The position numbers and the translations under genes were made by a program. A DNA stretch of 64,000 nucleotides from Paralithodes platypus (taxonomy: Eukaryota; Arthropoda; Malacostraca; Decapoda; Lithodidae): assembly GCA_032716605.1 (NCBI GenBank), contig CM064480.1:43283346-43347345 (forward strand), read 5' to 3'. Below are positions 34,111-44,640 of this stretch, piece after piece. Numbering within the stretch: the stretch's first letter is position 1; each line of letters opens with the position of its first letter. The notes below the pieces were generated by a model. That model made no database searches. It was not told the DNA's origin and saw only the letters and a program-made list of their open reading frames with translations.

Positions 34111-36010
34111 TGTTACGTCCTGGGATATATAAACACTGGGCTCTTTCTATTGGACTAGGTATGCGGCAACATGCAACAACGGAAAACGCTAGATCCAACC
34201 CTTATCTATAAACCCAGGCAACAAACCACCCTAAACCGTCAAGAGTCCTGCCTGGACAACGAGGTATCCTATGACTCGGTTACAGGGTGCACGCACTATA
34301 GACTGCTGATAGTCAAGCAGGCTATATAAAAGATCACACAATTAAGTTGACTTAAAGCTTCAAGGAAAAGATAGATAACGGAATTAAATTGCAGAAACAA
34401 TTTAATAACAAACTAGAAGAAAGTACATTTAACGTTACGTTAATTAATACAACTAATCACCCCTGCGTGAAAGAAGGTGAAAGCAAACAGTCCTCAAAAC
34501 ATCGTACAGGTAGACAAGATGCGGGTTTCTAAACTGCATGCGGCTACTGTAGGATCTGATGCTTAGCAAAGAAAGTACGTTACGGATTTAGAGAACTCTT
34601 AACTCATAAGCAGGAATAAATACTAGTGATAGGCCATACAGTGTATAATGGCATAGGTATGATTAAATAAAGGCAGCAACTCGCAACATAACCACATACA
34701 GGTGTGCTTCTCACTCTTAGTCAGGCAAGCCTGCTCGGACTGAGTCTCTAAGCCACACCCTGACTCACAATGCTCACAAAAACGGTAAACTGTGGCACAA
34801 TAACAAGCATACAGATATAATAAACCACTAGCTGTTAATCTGCCAGGTGGCAGAGGTCTAGCCGGAAGGATATAGGCTTCGGATACCCGGGCTGAGCCAC
34901 CTGCTCTAGCCTAGGGACGTTCCCAAGTCTGTGCGCCAAATTACTCTAATTGAAAGGGTGCTCTCTTGAGAGACTCAGATCGCAAGTATCTGACTCTCTC
35001 CTGGCGACCCTAAAACAAAAGCAAGACGTGCTAGCGCAGTGCTGAGTGGACTAGGCAAGGGCCCTCACACAACACAACACTAGACACACAGGGACACAGA
35101 CAAGAAAATGCCCCCCAGACTCCCACGGGTATCCTAGTAAAGTCGTGCGGGTCCACAGGACTCGCACCAGCAGACTTTACTTAAAGGATCGCAAAAAGCC
35201 TCCCCTCCGGTCTAGCCCCTGCAAACCTGACACAAGAACACACTACCAAGCATGAAACCACCAAATATGAGACAACAAAAAAACTTCCTAGGTCTCATTA
35301 ACAATTACATCTCTGCATAAGGCCCAAAATCCTATCTAGTTATCTGAGAGCTCGTCGTCAATACAATAATAGATATAAGGTCTATCAAGGGGATGGGATA
35401 ATTAAATAGATTGGTGAAGTAGTGGAAGGAAGGTATACAAAGTAAGAGAGAAAGTTTCTAAGTGGGGTTGAGAGGGATAGATATCAAGAGGGTCCGAAGG
35501 GTACGACAGTGAGGTGAACTCTGAGTCTTGAATCTGTCTGGACCCCACCCTAGGCATGCAAAATACATCCCATGCTTGGCAACACTCAACACAGTTGCCG
35601 GGTCAAAATCCTCTACCCCGTGCGTGAGTCGAAACTAAGCCTAACGTTGTAATCAAATGCACGTGGCAACATCAGGCTCGTCCCAAGCTGGACTCTCCGC
35701 GCGAAGCAACGTCCCCCAGCCGGTCTCTCTCTCGCGCTCGTCTCCTCCCACTCTCACTAGACTTACATCTTATATATTATAATGAAACAATCAACTATCG
35801 AGATTAAAATATACTAAGATGCGTTGGTTAAGAATAAGGGCAGCTTCAAGCTGTGAAACAACATAAGAATATCCCAGACATTAGTTACGTTGTCGTAGGA
35901 TATATACTAAGGAAAATCCTGCCGGCCGGCTGCCGCCAGCCAGTTTCTAAACGGCTGGGCAGCCGATGCGCGCGCATGCCCGCACGTGGCTACTATGCAG
36001 AAGCGTCACA
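34111..36010 (-). repeat. 5' LTR of Gmr1-2
   Basis: 1,900 bp, ending CGTCACA at 36010 and followed by the CAAG duplication. It carries the same subfamily-specific variants as the 3' LTR. Confidence 0.95.
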
Positions 36011-36449
36011 CAAGACATTAACAATAGTACAAAATACGAATATTGATAAGATATCTATACTATTACAAAATAATATATAAAATACATTACAGCACTCACT
36101 AACGATAGTGCTATCGGGTAGGTACCTGTAAGCATAGCATGCCTCAAGTGACCCCTATCAATAACTACCCTACAAATAACCTACATTTATCGCACAAATA
36201 AACTAAGGAAATCGCAAAAGCAAGCAATTGATACTATCGACAATGAATACATATAATATAAAGACAAATAATTGCAAAATATGAAGTAACAACAGATTTA
36301 AACAAATAGTACTCTTTTAACAAGAACAATCAATTTAACAAATCATAAATATTAATATTAATAATAGAAAAAGAAAAAGATAAACAATAAATTCAGACAA
36401 AAAATAATAAATACAGACAAAAAGTAAGCAGAGGTTATACAAGAAACTT
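36011..36449. other. AT-rich sequence next to Penelope-like remains
   Basis: Very AT-rich, with no frame or motif I recognise. It may be the 3' portion of the Penelope-like element that follows on the minus strand. Confidence 0.4.
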
Positions 36450-37770
36450 CAAGTTAAAAATGCTTGATTAAAATTATTGATGTCAAATTTTAGAATACAG
36501 TCACAATAATTGACCCTAAAAAGATTAAATTTATGGAACAATTTACTTGCCTCAAAACCTCTGTCTACCAGAATCTGTATAGTAACCTAGCTCTAGCCCA
36601 AAAGTCATCTACTTTAGTGCAAATTTTACAAAATCTTATTAACTGGGAATAAAAAACATTTATAAGTTATTTTACTATCGATATTACTACTAGGGAAAGG
36701 AAAGTTTATTACGTTAAAATTAAAATCATCAACTTTGTGATATACTTTAAGTATGCAATGTTCATTAACAATCTCTATATTTATATATATCAAGAACATT
36801 TTCAACTTTATAATTTACGTTACATTGTGTGAGGGGAATAGAATTAGGGTAAATAAGTTTAGCAACTTGATTAAAATTTAACAAATTGCAAACGAGAATA
36901 TCATCAATATATCTACTATTATTACTTAACAATTTAGGAAGTGCTAATTTTTCTGGGATTTTATTTTTCTTGCTACTGTCAACTAAGACATATATAAGAC
37001 ATATATAAGACATTTTATATATTTAAATTCTAAAGCAAGCAAGATTAAATCTGCAATTAAAGGGCTAGCATTTCCACCCATAGGAATTCCTAATATTTGT
37101 TTGCAAATGTAAGGCCCGAATCTAACATAAGTATTGAAAAGGAGGAATTTAAGGGCATCTTTAAGTTTAGTTCTATCAAAATATACAGAACTAGTGGGAG
37201 TAGAGCTAAGTAATGCATTATTAAAATATGTATAAACATTTATGAAATAATTACCATCCCTAACGAACCTGTCAAAGTGCAAATCTATAATAAAGCAAAG
37301 CTCTGAATATACTAAATCTAAAGGCAAATTGGTATACAAAGTTGAAAAGTCGAAGCTATGTACCGAGGTAACTTTCGGCATGGTATTTATTTTATCAATA
37401 ACTTCTAACGAATTGTCAACACTCCACTCCAATAGTTAATGCCAGTTCTTCTCATGATGGTATTACAATATCTTTTATGAGTACTTTTAATGTATTTTAA
37501 GCAATTTACGACTTGTTCTGATAGAGTTTTAGTGGTAGCAAATTTTGCTCCGGCAATAAAGCGATATTTATAAGGTCTTTTATGAAATTTAGGTAACATG
37601 TATAATTTTGCAATGCACTTGTTCTTATCAGAAAGTTTAATATCAAATGTTATAGTTTTCTTGGTATGTTCATCGATTAAGTTATCAATATTCAGATATT
37701 TATTTTGAATTTCATAAACAGAATTACCGCAAATATGTTTACGAAATATGTTACCTTTAATGCACTAACG
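36450..37770 (-). pseudogene. Penelope-like element, reverse transcriptase remnant
   Basis: Read on the minus strand it shows hallmarks of Penelope-type RT: LPKFHKRPYKYRFIAG (near 37590), FDFSTLYTNLP (near 37345), KQILGIPMGGNASPLIADL (near 37080), RYIDDIL with YIDD at 36900-36911, and a post-RT block resembling FNFNVINFPFPSSNI (near 36700) followed by a RGFE-type segment (near 36570). These sit in three frames, so frameshifts separate N-terminus, palm and C-terminus. I did not find a convincing GIY-YIG endonuclease. Elements of this class prime reverse transcription from DNA ends. This copy is 5'-truncated and dead. Confidence 0.85.
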
Positions 37771-37883
37771 TAAACAAACACAAACATACAGACACAATTG
37801 TACGCAAACCAACAAACAGTCTGACAAATACAATCAAAATAATACAAATACTGGACACCGAGGACCCCAATAACGCAGGTAAA

Positions 37884-37902
37884 TCTATATAATATTTTCG
37901 AT

Positions 37903-38001
<99 letters not shown>

Positions 38002-38443
38002 TTTATGCATGGCCACATTTTTTAAGCTAGAGCGTTCATACTTGGTATGCATAGTAAGGGGGTCCCTATGCAGGTTTTAGTGAAAAAATAGAATTCCCCA
38101 GGGTGAAAGGGACGGAGAAAATGGGCGCGAAATCTGAAAAATTGCCGTTTGGGGCAGAAGGAGGCCTCCGATCGAAAAGGTGTATGGAACGAAAGTTGTT
38201 CGCAGCCCCACAAAATGGGAGTACGGATGAGGTCAGATCCAAAATCGGAGGTCATTTAGCGGCCGAAATCGAGGTCGCCGTTTAATGAGGCACAGGGAGG
38301 TCGAGGCCGGTGATTATGGTAGTAGTAGTATTGTGATGATTGTGGTAGTAGTGATTGATGATGGTGATTATGATAGTAGTAGTGGTGGTAGTAGTGATGG
38401 TGATTATGGTGATTACCCGGGCAACGCCGGGTACCCCTGCTAG
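37884..38443 (+). mobile_element. Non-autonomous Helitron
   Basis: It begins TCTATATAAT after A (37883) and ends in the hairpin CCCGG-gcaacg-CCGGG (38416-38431) followed 12 nt later by CTAG (38440-38443) and T. These are the 5' TC, 3' hairpin and 3' CTRR signatures of Helitrons inserting between A and T. A paralogous sequence at 38747-38775 reads straight through the junction (ggtaaa then tctattataaacacac), which acts as an empty site and fixes both ends. It has no coding capacity (559 bp) and would need Rep/helicase in trans. Confidence 0.82.
37907..37999. repeat. (TG)n microsatellite
   Basis: About 46 uninterrupted TG units starting 23 bp inside the Helitron 5' end, so it probably expanded after or within the element. 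Confidence 0.97.
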
Positions 38444-38870
38444 TCTATTATAAACACACAGTAATCGTCCCTTAACGGTCTTTGCCAGCGTGTCTTCAGT
38501 GTCAGGGGAGACAAGGGTGGGGTGACAGGCAGACAGGAGAGTAATTAAACAAACTAACATGCGACACACAAACCGACAGACAGGAAGCAAGGCAGAGTGA
38601 CAGACAAACCCACAATCAGGATGGACACAACAATATAATGGCAGACAATCCCACAAACAGACAAGGTAGCACACAAATCAAGAGTGAAGACTAACAAACA
38701 CACAGCCAAACGAGTAAATAAGCAAACCACGACCTCAACGACAAAGGTAAATCTATTATAAACACACGATAATCGTTTACGCCCCTGCTCCCCCCGCCCC
38801 TGCCACGGTGTCTTCAGTATGAGGTGAGACAAGGGCGGGGTGACAGGCTTTTAGAATCCTGGTAACAAAA
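38444..38870. repeat. Local duplication flanking the Helitron
   Basis: Two units share 'tctattataaacacac..taatcgt', then 'tgtcttcagt.t.aggg.agacaagggtggggtgacagg' (38444-38535 and 38754-38850), about 305 bp apart. The AC-rich stretches before them (37760-37883 and 38565-38753) also resemble each other. Confidence 0.7.
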
Positions 38871-40470
38871 TATCGCTTGGGTGGTGGTGGTGGTGTGGGG
38901 GGGGGAGGGGATACCTTCTTTACTCTCCTACCTACCTCTTCTCCTCTATTAGTAATTTTCTTTCTTAACCTCTCTTATGATTTTACTTCCTTTTCTAGTT
39001 GCTCATCACCTCTCTTAGTCATTTGATTTCTTAACATTTGCTTTCTTTCTCTCCGACCTACCTCCTCTCGACCTTTCTTAGTAGTTGTCTTTCTTAACCT
39101 CTCTCATTATCTTTCTTTCTCTCCGACTTACCTCCTCTCGACCTTTTTTTAGTTATGTTTAGTAATGTAATGTCTTCTTTCCTATCCTTTCATCATTGAG
39201 AAATGTTCTTGCTTAGCTTGTATATCTATTTTTCTAACTCGTATATGTAGTATCTTTCACAATCGTCAAGTTTCTCTCCTTACCCTGACATCCTCTTCGC
39301 CCCATCACTTTCATTCCTCTCCCATCTTGATAACGTTCGTTCTCTTCTAGTTACCTCCTCTCTCAGTTATTTTCTTCCTTGACCCCTGCAGCACCATGAC
39401 ACCTTTTAACTTTGATGCTGGCTTAAATTTGATGATATTTTGCAGTTTAAGAGGGTTTATTGAGATGGTATTTACATTTAAGAGTCGTAGACGTAGACTA
39501 TAGACTAAAGAAAATCGATTAACTTCAATCATAAAAGGATGAAAATTAGGAGATGGTGGTGAAGGGGTTAACTTGTATATTGCTGTATATAATAGACATT
39601 ATCTTTCAAAATCCTGGTATCAAAATATCGTTGTTGGCGCTGTCCATATCCTCCTTGCAGCTACGTCTTCCTCCTCTTCTATCTTAGTCAGGTTCTTTCT
39701 TAAACTCTCTCATTATCTTGCTTACCTTCCTAGCTGCCTCCTTTCGTCTCCTTTCCAGTCTGTCATTGTCTTGCTTAGCTTGTATATTTGCTTATCCATC
39801 TTGTGTGTATTGTATTATTTATCGATCATTATCCCTCCATTTTAGCTTCCCACCCTCCTTGACCCATTTGTTTTCATTTTTACCCTCTATTGTTATATGT
39901 TTTACTCTCCAATATACCTACAATCACAGTAATTTTCCCATTAAAATTGTACGGTATTGTGTACAGGGTTAACACAAATGTTATACACATAAAATATACC
40001 TTACAAATATTTCCAAATTTCAATCATTACAGAGACATTGCATGTTGAAAATGGTATTTCCCCTTAAGCTGGTCCAGCTGTGAAATGGCCTATACCACAC
40101 ACTTAAATGAGTTTATTTTACCATCTGATAAACAAGATAATATTATCTTGCAAGTTACCTAATGACTAGAGGTATTACAACTCACAACAGCCCTGTTGGA
40201 AACCGCTTGACATGGAAGAGTCTCTTACAGGGTCGCGGGGGATGACATTAAATAATACTATCAGTATTTCCATAACGGTTGTGTAATATATTTTTTTATA
40301 TGGAATCATCCATATTATCCTATCCTGAAATTTGGCATACCTCTTTTGGAACACCTTGTATTATAGACAAAGATGGAGTGGCAGGCTTATTTATTCCCAA
40401 TAACAAAATAATCTTGTCCTCCCATTATCTTCTTTCATCTCCTCTCTGCCACTTGCTTACTTATTTTGTT
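38871..40470. repeat. CT-rich diverged interspersed repeats
   Basis: Blocks such as 'ctttcttaacctctctcattat' and 'ctctccgacttacctcctctcgacctt' recur about every 60-70 bp at 38930-39200 and again near 39690-39760. The segment 'acttgtatatt..tgtatat.atagaca' followed by 'aatcctggtaacaaaatatc' is shared among 38841-38874, 39571-39630 and 50579-50651. No credible gene is seen; 40000-40470 is unassigned. Confidence 0.55.
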
Positions 40471-40962
40471 CTATCTATCTATCTATTGCCTGACGCCGTG
40501 ATCCCCGAAGGGGTGGCCACGAACGAACCGCCCCCATGCACCTCTGTCCCCAGTCAGTCGACGCCTCTCCCCCCAACCAGCACCGCCTTTGTTCACTCCA
40601 TCCTTCCACCTCTCCCTCTCTGTCTCTCCACCTCGCTCTCATACACCCTCTTAGTCATTCTCTCGCTTTCCATACGTTCCATATGACCAAACCATCTCAA
40701 GTTGTTCCTTTTCACACTTTCCAGCACATCTACCTCCACACCACACCTCCTTCTTACTTCCTCATTAGTCTGTCTATCCCTCCATGTAACTCCGCACGAA
40801 CTTCTTAAGTAATTCATTTCCACTGCTCTCACTCTTGGTCTGAGTCTCTCAACCAACGTCCATGCTTCGCTTCCGTAAGTCAGTGTCGGGATTACCACAC
40901 TGTCATGCAAGGACTTCTTCACTTCCATACTGACCACCCTATTTCTTGTTACTGCTTTCAGC
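40471..40962 (-). pseudogene. 5'-truncated LINE fragment (second family), copy D
   Basis: Minus-strand 3' end of the same LINE as 60897-61692, starting at a (TAGA)n tail (40471-40487). The readable part covers the C-terminus: VTRNRVVSMEVKKSLHDSVV, LTYGSEAWTL, RAVEMNYLR, VKRNNLRWFGHMERM. Similarity to the other copy stops near 40962. Relative to that copy it has an internal deletion near 40583. No tail-side duplication was identified. Confidence 0.8.
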
Positions 40963-41102
40963 AGTATTGTTGTATTTGTTTTTAATAACTCGTGCATATT
41001 GTGTTATTTCGCCCACATTATAATGTTTTTGTTTTACCCTTCTATCCTTCTCGCCCCATCACTTTCATCCTTATCCTCTCTCATTATCAGTCTTACCCAT
41101 GT

Positions 41103-42894
41103 TGTGACGTCTACCAGCGTTGGCAGAATCGCCTCTCGTTGGCCACTAGCGCTCGCCAGGGACATCGAAATGGGCTACAGTTATCAGAGAATGTTGTGCT
41201 TTCTTTCCTAGTAATCGCATTGTTACAGACAGTCCAGTGGTGGTCTTTGTTTTCGTCTGTGACAACGGGTTATATTTTATATCAACAGTAGTGATAATAG
41301 TACCAGCGTGTGAATGAGAAAGACTTTCAGAGCGAGGAGGTAGTGAGTGTCTGTATGTACGGGTGCATTCCTGCCTCTCGCTCGCCATTGGGCGGCATGT
41401 CTGGCTGTGTCCTGTGGCGCCTTCTGTCTTGTGACGTCTCGGCCCGTAATTGGCCGACCATCGCGCCTTAGCGGTCTCCTGTGTAACTTACCTCCTCCAT
41501 GAGGGTCCCCAGGAGCTGTCCTCGTCAGGACAGGCTTGGCGCACGTGCTTCTAACATCCCTTTGCATACTCTCTCCCGATCACCACCTTTATCACTGTTT
41601 CTCTCACTCGATTCTCTCTTTCCATACTCTAACCTTTATTAACTGCACAACACTCCCCTTGGGTTCTGCATACGGTTTTCATAGCCGGCCCACTGTATTG
41701 CATGTGCCGTCCTCAGAGATATTTACATGTACTTAGAATAGGTTTGAGGGTTCTTAGTTAGTATAGATTAAGAACTTTGTGTGTCTCCATTATTGATTTA
41801 GTGTTTCTGCTCTTTTATTTAATGCTAGACTGGGATAAGGTAACTGTAGTCGTTGTCTCCGATGTGTGTACGGTTTGCTTATACCTACACGACTTCGACC
41901 GGTCCTGTGGTAGCCTGGGTTGTCTTTTCGGTTGCGTCCTTTGCGAGTGCAGCATTGTGTTGACTGAGGGTTTTGGCCTGTACCAGTTCCACACTTTGTT
42001 GCCTCTTTGCTTGTCTTCAGAGGGTCGCCAGGATAGAACCAGATACTTGTGATCTGGATCTATCGAGAGAGCCCCCTAGTCAATTAACGTAACTTAAAGG
42101 ATGCAGTCTTAAAGACATCGCTAGGCTACGAGCCTGTCTTGCTCAACCCCAGTTCCTTACCTAGAGTATCCCAGCTAGACATTATTAATCGAGTAGACAC
42201 TTGTTAGTATTTAATAAAAGCTCTTTGATATGTGCGCATTATTATTCACAGCATTTATTAGTCTAGGTTGTTGCTGAGCCGCACAACCATACCAGACTGT
42301 TTCGTTGATGAGGATGTCCTTCTTTTAGTGTCGAGCATTGCTACCGTTGCGCATTTATAGTATTCTCGTGTCAGTTAACATTATATGTCATATCTTTTAG
42401 TGTATTCGATTTACACGTGTGGTGTCCTGCCTTCTGCCTTTATATAGTTCTAAATAAGTACGAGCATCTTATGAGCATCATACTTTCTTCAGAAGTTTCC
42501 AGGTCTATGCTGTAGGACTATACTTCACTTTCTTTCAGATAGGAGTGAAGAGTTTATTGTTGTTTAGAGTAACTGTATTGAAGCATCTTTTTATTGTATT
42601 AAATCTTGCAGTGATTTAATTTATCTTTCCATAGATTCCTTTTTATGCATTTTAACGTAATTTGCATCTTGTTTGTTATCAGGCTATACCAGTGCCGGTT
42701 AGACTGAAGTAGAGTACATTTATGCCCAGTTAAGGATACCCCGCTATCGCAGATTAACCCTGGAGGGTATAGGTGTTTTGTTCGCCGGCATATAACTTCG
42801 AGGGTTTGGATCTAGCGTACCGTTGTTGCATAGTGCCCTATTACTAGTCCAATCATTGAGTGCCCTTGTTTTATTCGTAGTCCCGGTCGTAACA
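41103..42894 (+). repeat. 5' LTR of Gmr1-3
   Basis: 1,792 bp, TGTGACG...CGTAACA. It lacks about 24 bp present in the 3' LTR (near 49124-49155, between two copies of 'ggaccctcc'). A 'tatatttatatcaac' TATA-like stretch occurs near 41271. Confidence 0.95.
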
Positions 42895-42896
42895 AA

Positions 42897-42946
42897 TGGC
42901 GACCTTGCCTAGTATCTTATCTTAGTCGTCATAACAAATGGCGACC
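42897..42946 (+). promoter_or_regulatory. Primer-binding site of Gmr1-3, present twice
   Basis: TGGCGACCTT occurs at 42897-42906, two bases after the LTR, and again at 42939-42948. Each copy is preceded by AACAAA, so the LTR end plus PBS is duplicated (42891-42906 and 42933-42948). The leader then runs to the Gag ATG at 43209... (in-frame ATG 43218 is the likely start). Confidence 0.8.
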
Positions 42947-43208
42947 TTAGTCTAGGATTTAGTGAACTAAGAAATAATTGCAGGATTTTTTTGTGGAGAA
43001 TTTTGTTTTTTAATCACCGTTTGGGGCTCGATTGTTATTTCTCACAGTTTGGCAGTGGACATTTGTTTTTGAGGAATATTTTGGACACGTTGGAATTTTT
43101 TTGGCAACGTAGTATAGCACTTGAGTTGTCTTCAAGCATTTTTTGAGTGAATAGTGCTACATGAGAGTTTAGGTACTTTTTTGTTTTTATAAACGTTGAG
43201 GATTTCCG

Positions 43209-44640
43209 GTGGACACTATGTCGAACGACGGATCAGTGCACAGTGAGGACACTGTACGGGAAGCAGGCTCTGAGGTGCAGAAGCTGGGTTTGTTAGATGG
43301 CATTAGAGTAGTAACTAGTGAGGAGGATGCAAGGAAGTTTCTGGAGATGCCTATTACTGTTGACCGGGTGTCGGGGATTGATCGGTATGGTCTCCAGTAT
43401 TTGGCCACGGTCATGGGGCATGTTGGCACTAGCAGCATGACGAGAAGTGACCTGGTGGCATGTGTGCTGGGCGGGGTGCGTGGTGCACAGGGTGGAGCGG
43501 GTGCTTTGGCACCTTCGGCCAAGCCCCGTCTCCACTCTACTCCCATCATGCTCTCTAGAACACCGGATCCGAGGACGTTCCCGCAGGCCGATAGTCACTG
43601 GCAGTGTGGTTTGCCCCTGGGTGAATCACTGGGTGGGTCTCCAATTGTTGCATCTCTTCCTCCTCAAGATTTAACTCCAGATATGCTCTTCCAGCTTGAG
43701 ATGGCTAAGATTCAGCAGCAGCAGCGGGAATCTGAGCTTAGGATTCAGGCTGAGGAGAGAAAGGCCATACGTGAGGCTGAGCTTCAGGTTGAGGCTACGA
43801 AGTACTGTGCAGACATAGAGCTTGAGAAGTCTCGGGTGGAGTCAACAGGGCAGCGTCTCGGTTCTGGGAATCGAGGTCTTGATCAGTCTTTATCCCACCT
43901 TCTTAATTTAGTCCCTGCATTTGACGAGTCGGGTGTCACCGAGTTTTTCCTACGTTTTGAGAAGAAGTGCCGGGAGCACCAATGGCCCGAGGTTAAGTGG
44001 GCAGCCCTTGTTTCCTCTAGGTTGGTTGGCAAAGGACTCAAGGCATATGATGCGTTGCCCTTGGAGTCTTGCATCGATTATGAGGTATTGAAGGAAGCTG
44101 TTCTGCGGGCGTACGAGTTACAACCAGAGACATATAGGTTGAAGTTTCGGGGTGTTACAAAGGGTCGTGAGTGCACTTTTCTAGAACATGCCCGGGAACT
44201 GTCTGATGCTTTGAGAAATTGGCTGAGGTCAGAGAAGGTGATGACGTTCGAAGAGCTTGAGCAGTTATTCCTTCTAGAGCAATTTTTTAAATGCACAGGC
44301 GGCGACCTGACGTTGAACCTCAAAGAGAAACATCCTAAAACTCTACAAGAGGCAGCTGAGATGGCTGACCTGAGATTATCGATGATTCGTGGGTGCGGGT
44401 CTTCACAACGGCCCGATGCAGTTAACAAGGGGCGCAACACTCCCCCCCCCCCCCCCCCCCCCGAGTCAGTGATGCAACATTTAATAACAAAAGTAAGAGC
44501 AATGATACTAATTTTGATCACAAACCAAAAACCGTCCCATTTAAGAAATGGCAGGGCCCTTCCCCACCTCAGGGAAAGTCCAAGGGTGAAGTAGAGTGTT
44601 TTAAGTGTCATAAAAAGGGGCATTTTGCACGTTCCTGCCC
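43209..44640 (+). pseudogene. gag: Gmr1-3 Gag with frameshift at a C-run
   Basis: The N-terminus reads SNDGSVHSEDTVREAG after the initial Met, acidic as in the other copies, followed by the EEDARKFLEMP and IDRYGLQYL motifs. A glutamine/glutamate-rich coiled coil (43680-43800) precedes the capsid-like region with FDESGVTEFFLRFEKKC and a SCAN-like segment (LFLLEQFFKCTGGDLTLNL). A run of 21 C (44442-44462) then changes the frame. The zinc knuckle CFKCHKKGHFARSC is at 44597-44638 in the downstream frame. Slippage at the C-run, biological or during sequencing, is the likely cause. Confidence 0.88.

Larger units (their letters stand above)
27001..36010 (-). mobile_element. Gmr1-2: near-intact Gmr1-like LTR retrotransposon
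   Basis: 9,010 bp, flanked by the 4-bp duplication CAAG (26997-27000 and 36011-36014). Same family and architecture as Gmr1-1, but a distinct LTR subfamily: both LTRs share private variants such as 'gacaacgagg', 'tatagactgc' and a rearranged 'gactctccgcgcgaagcaacg' segment. Gag and Pol are in one frame with a single nonsense codon. Gag is shortened by an in-frame deletion relative to Gmr1-1. This is the best preserved of the three copies. Confidence 0.96.
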
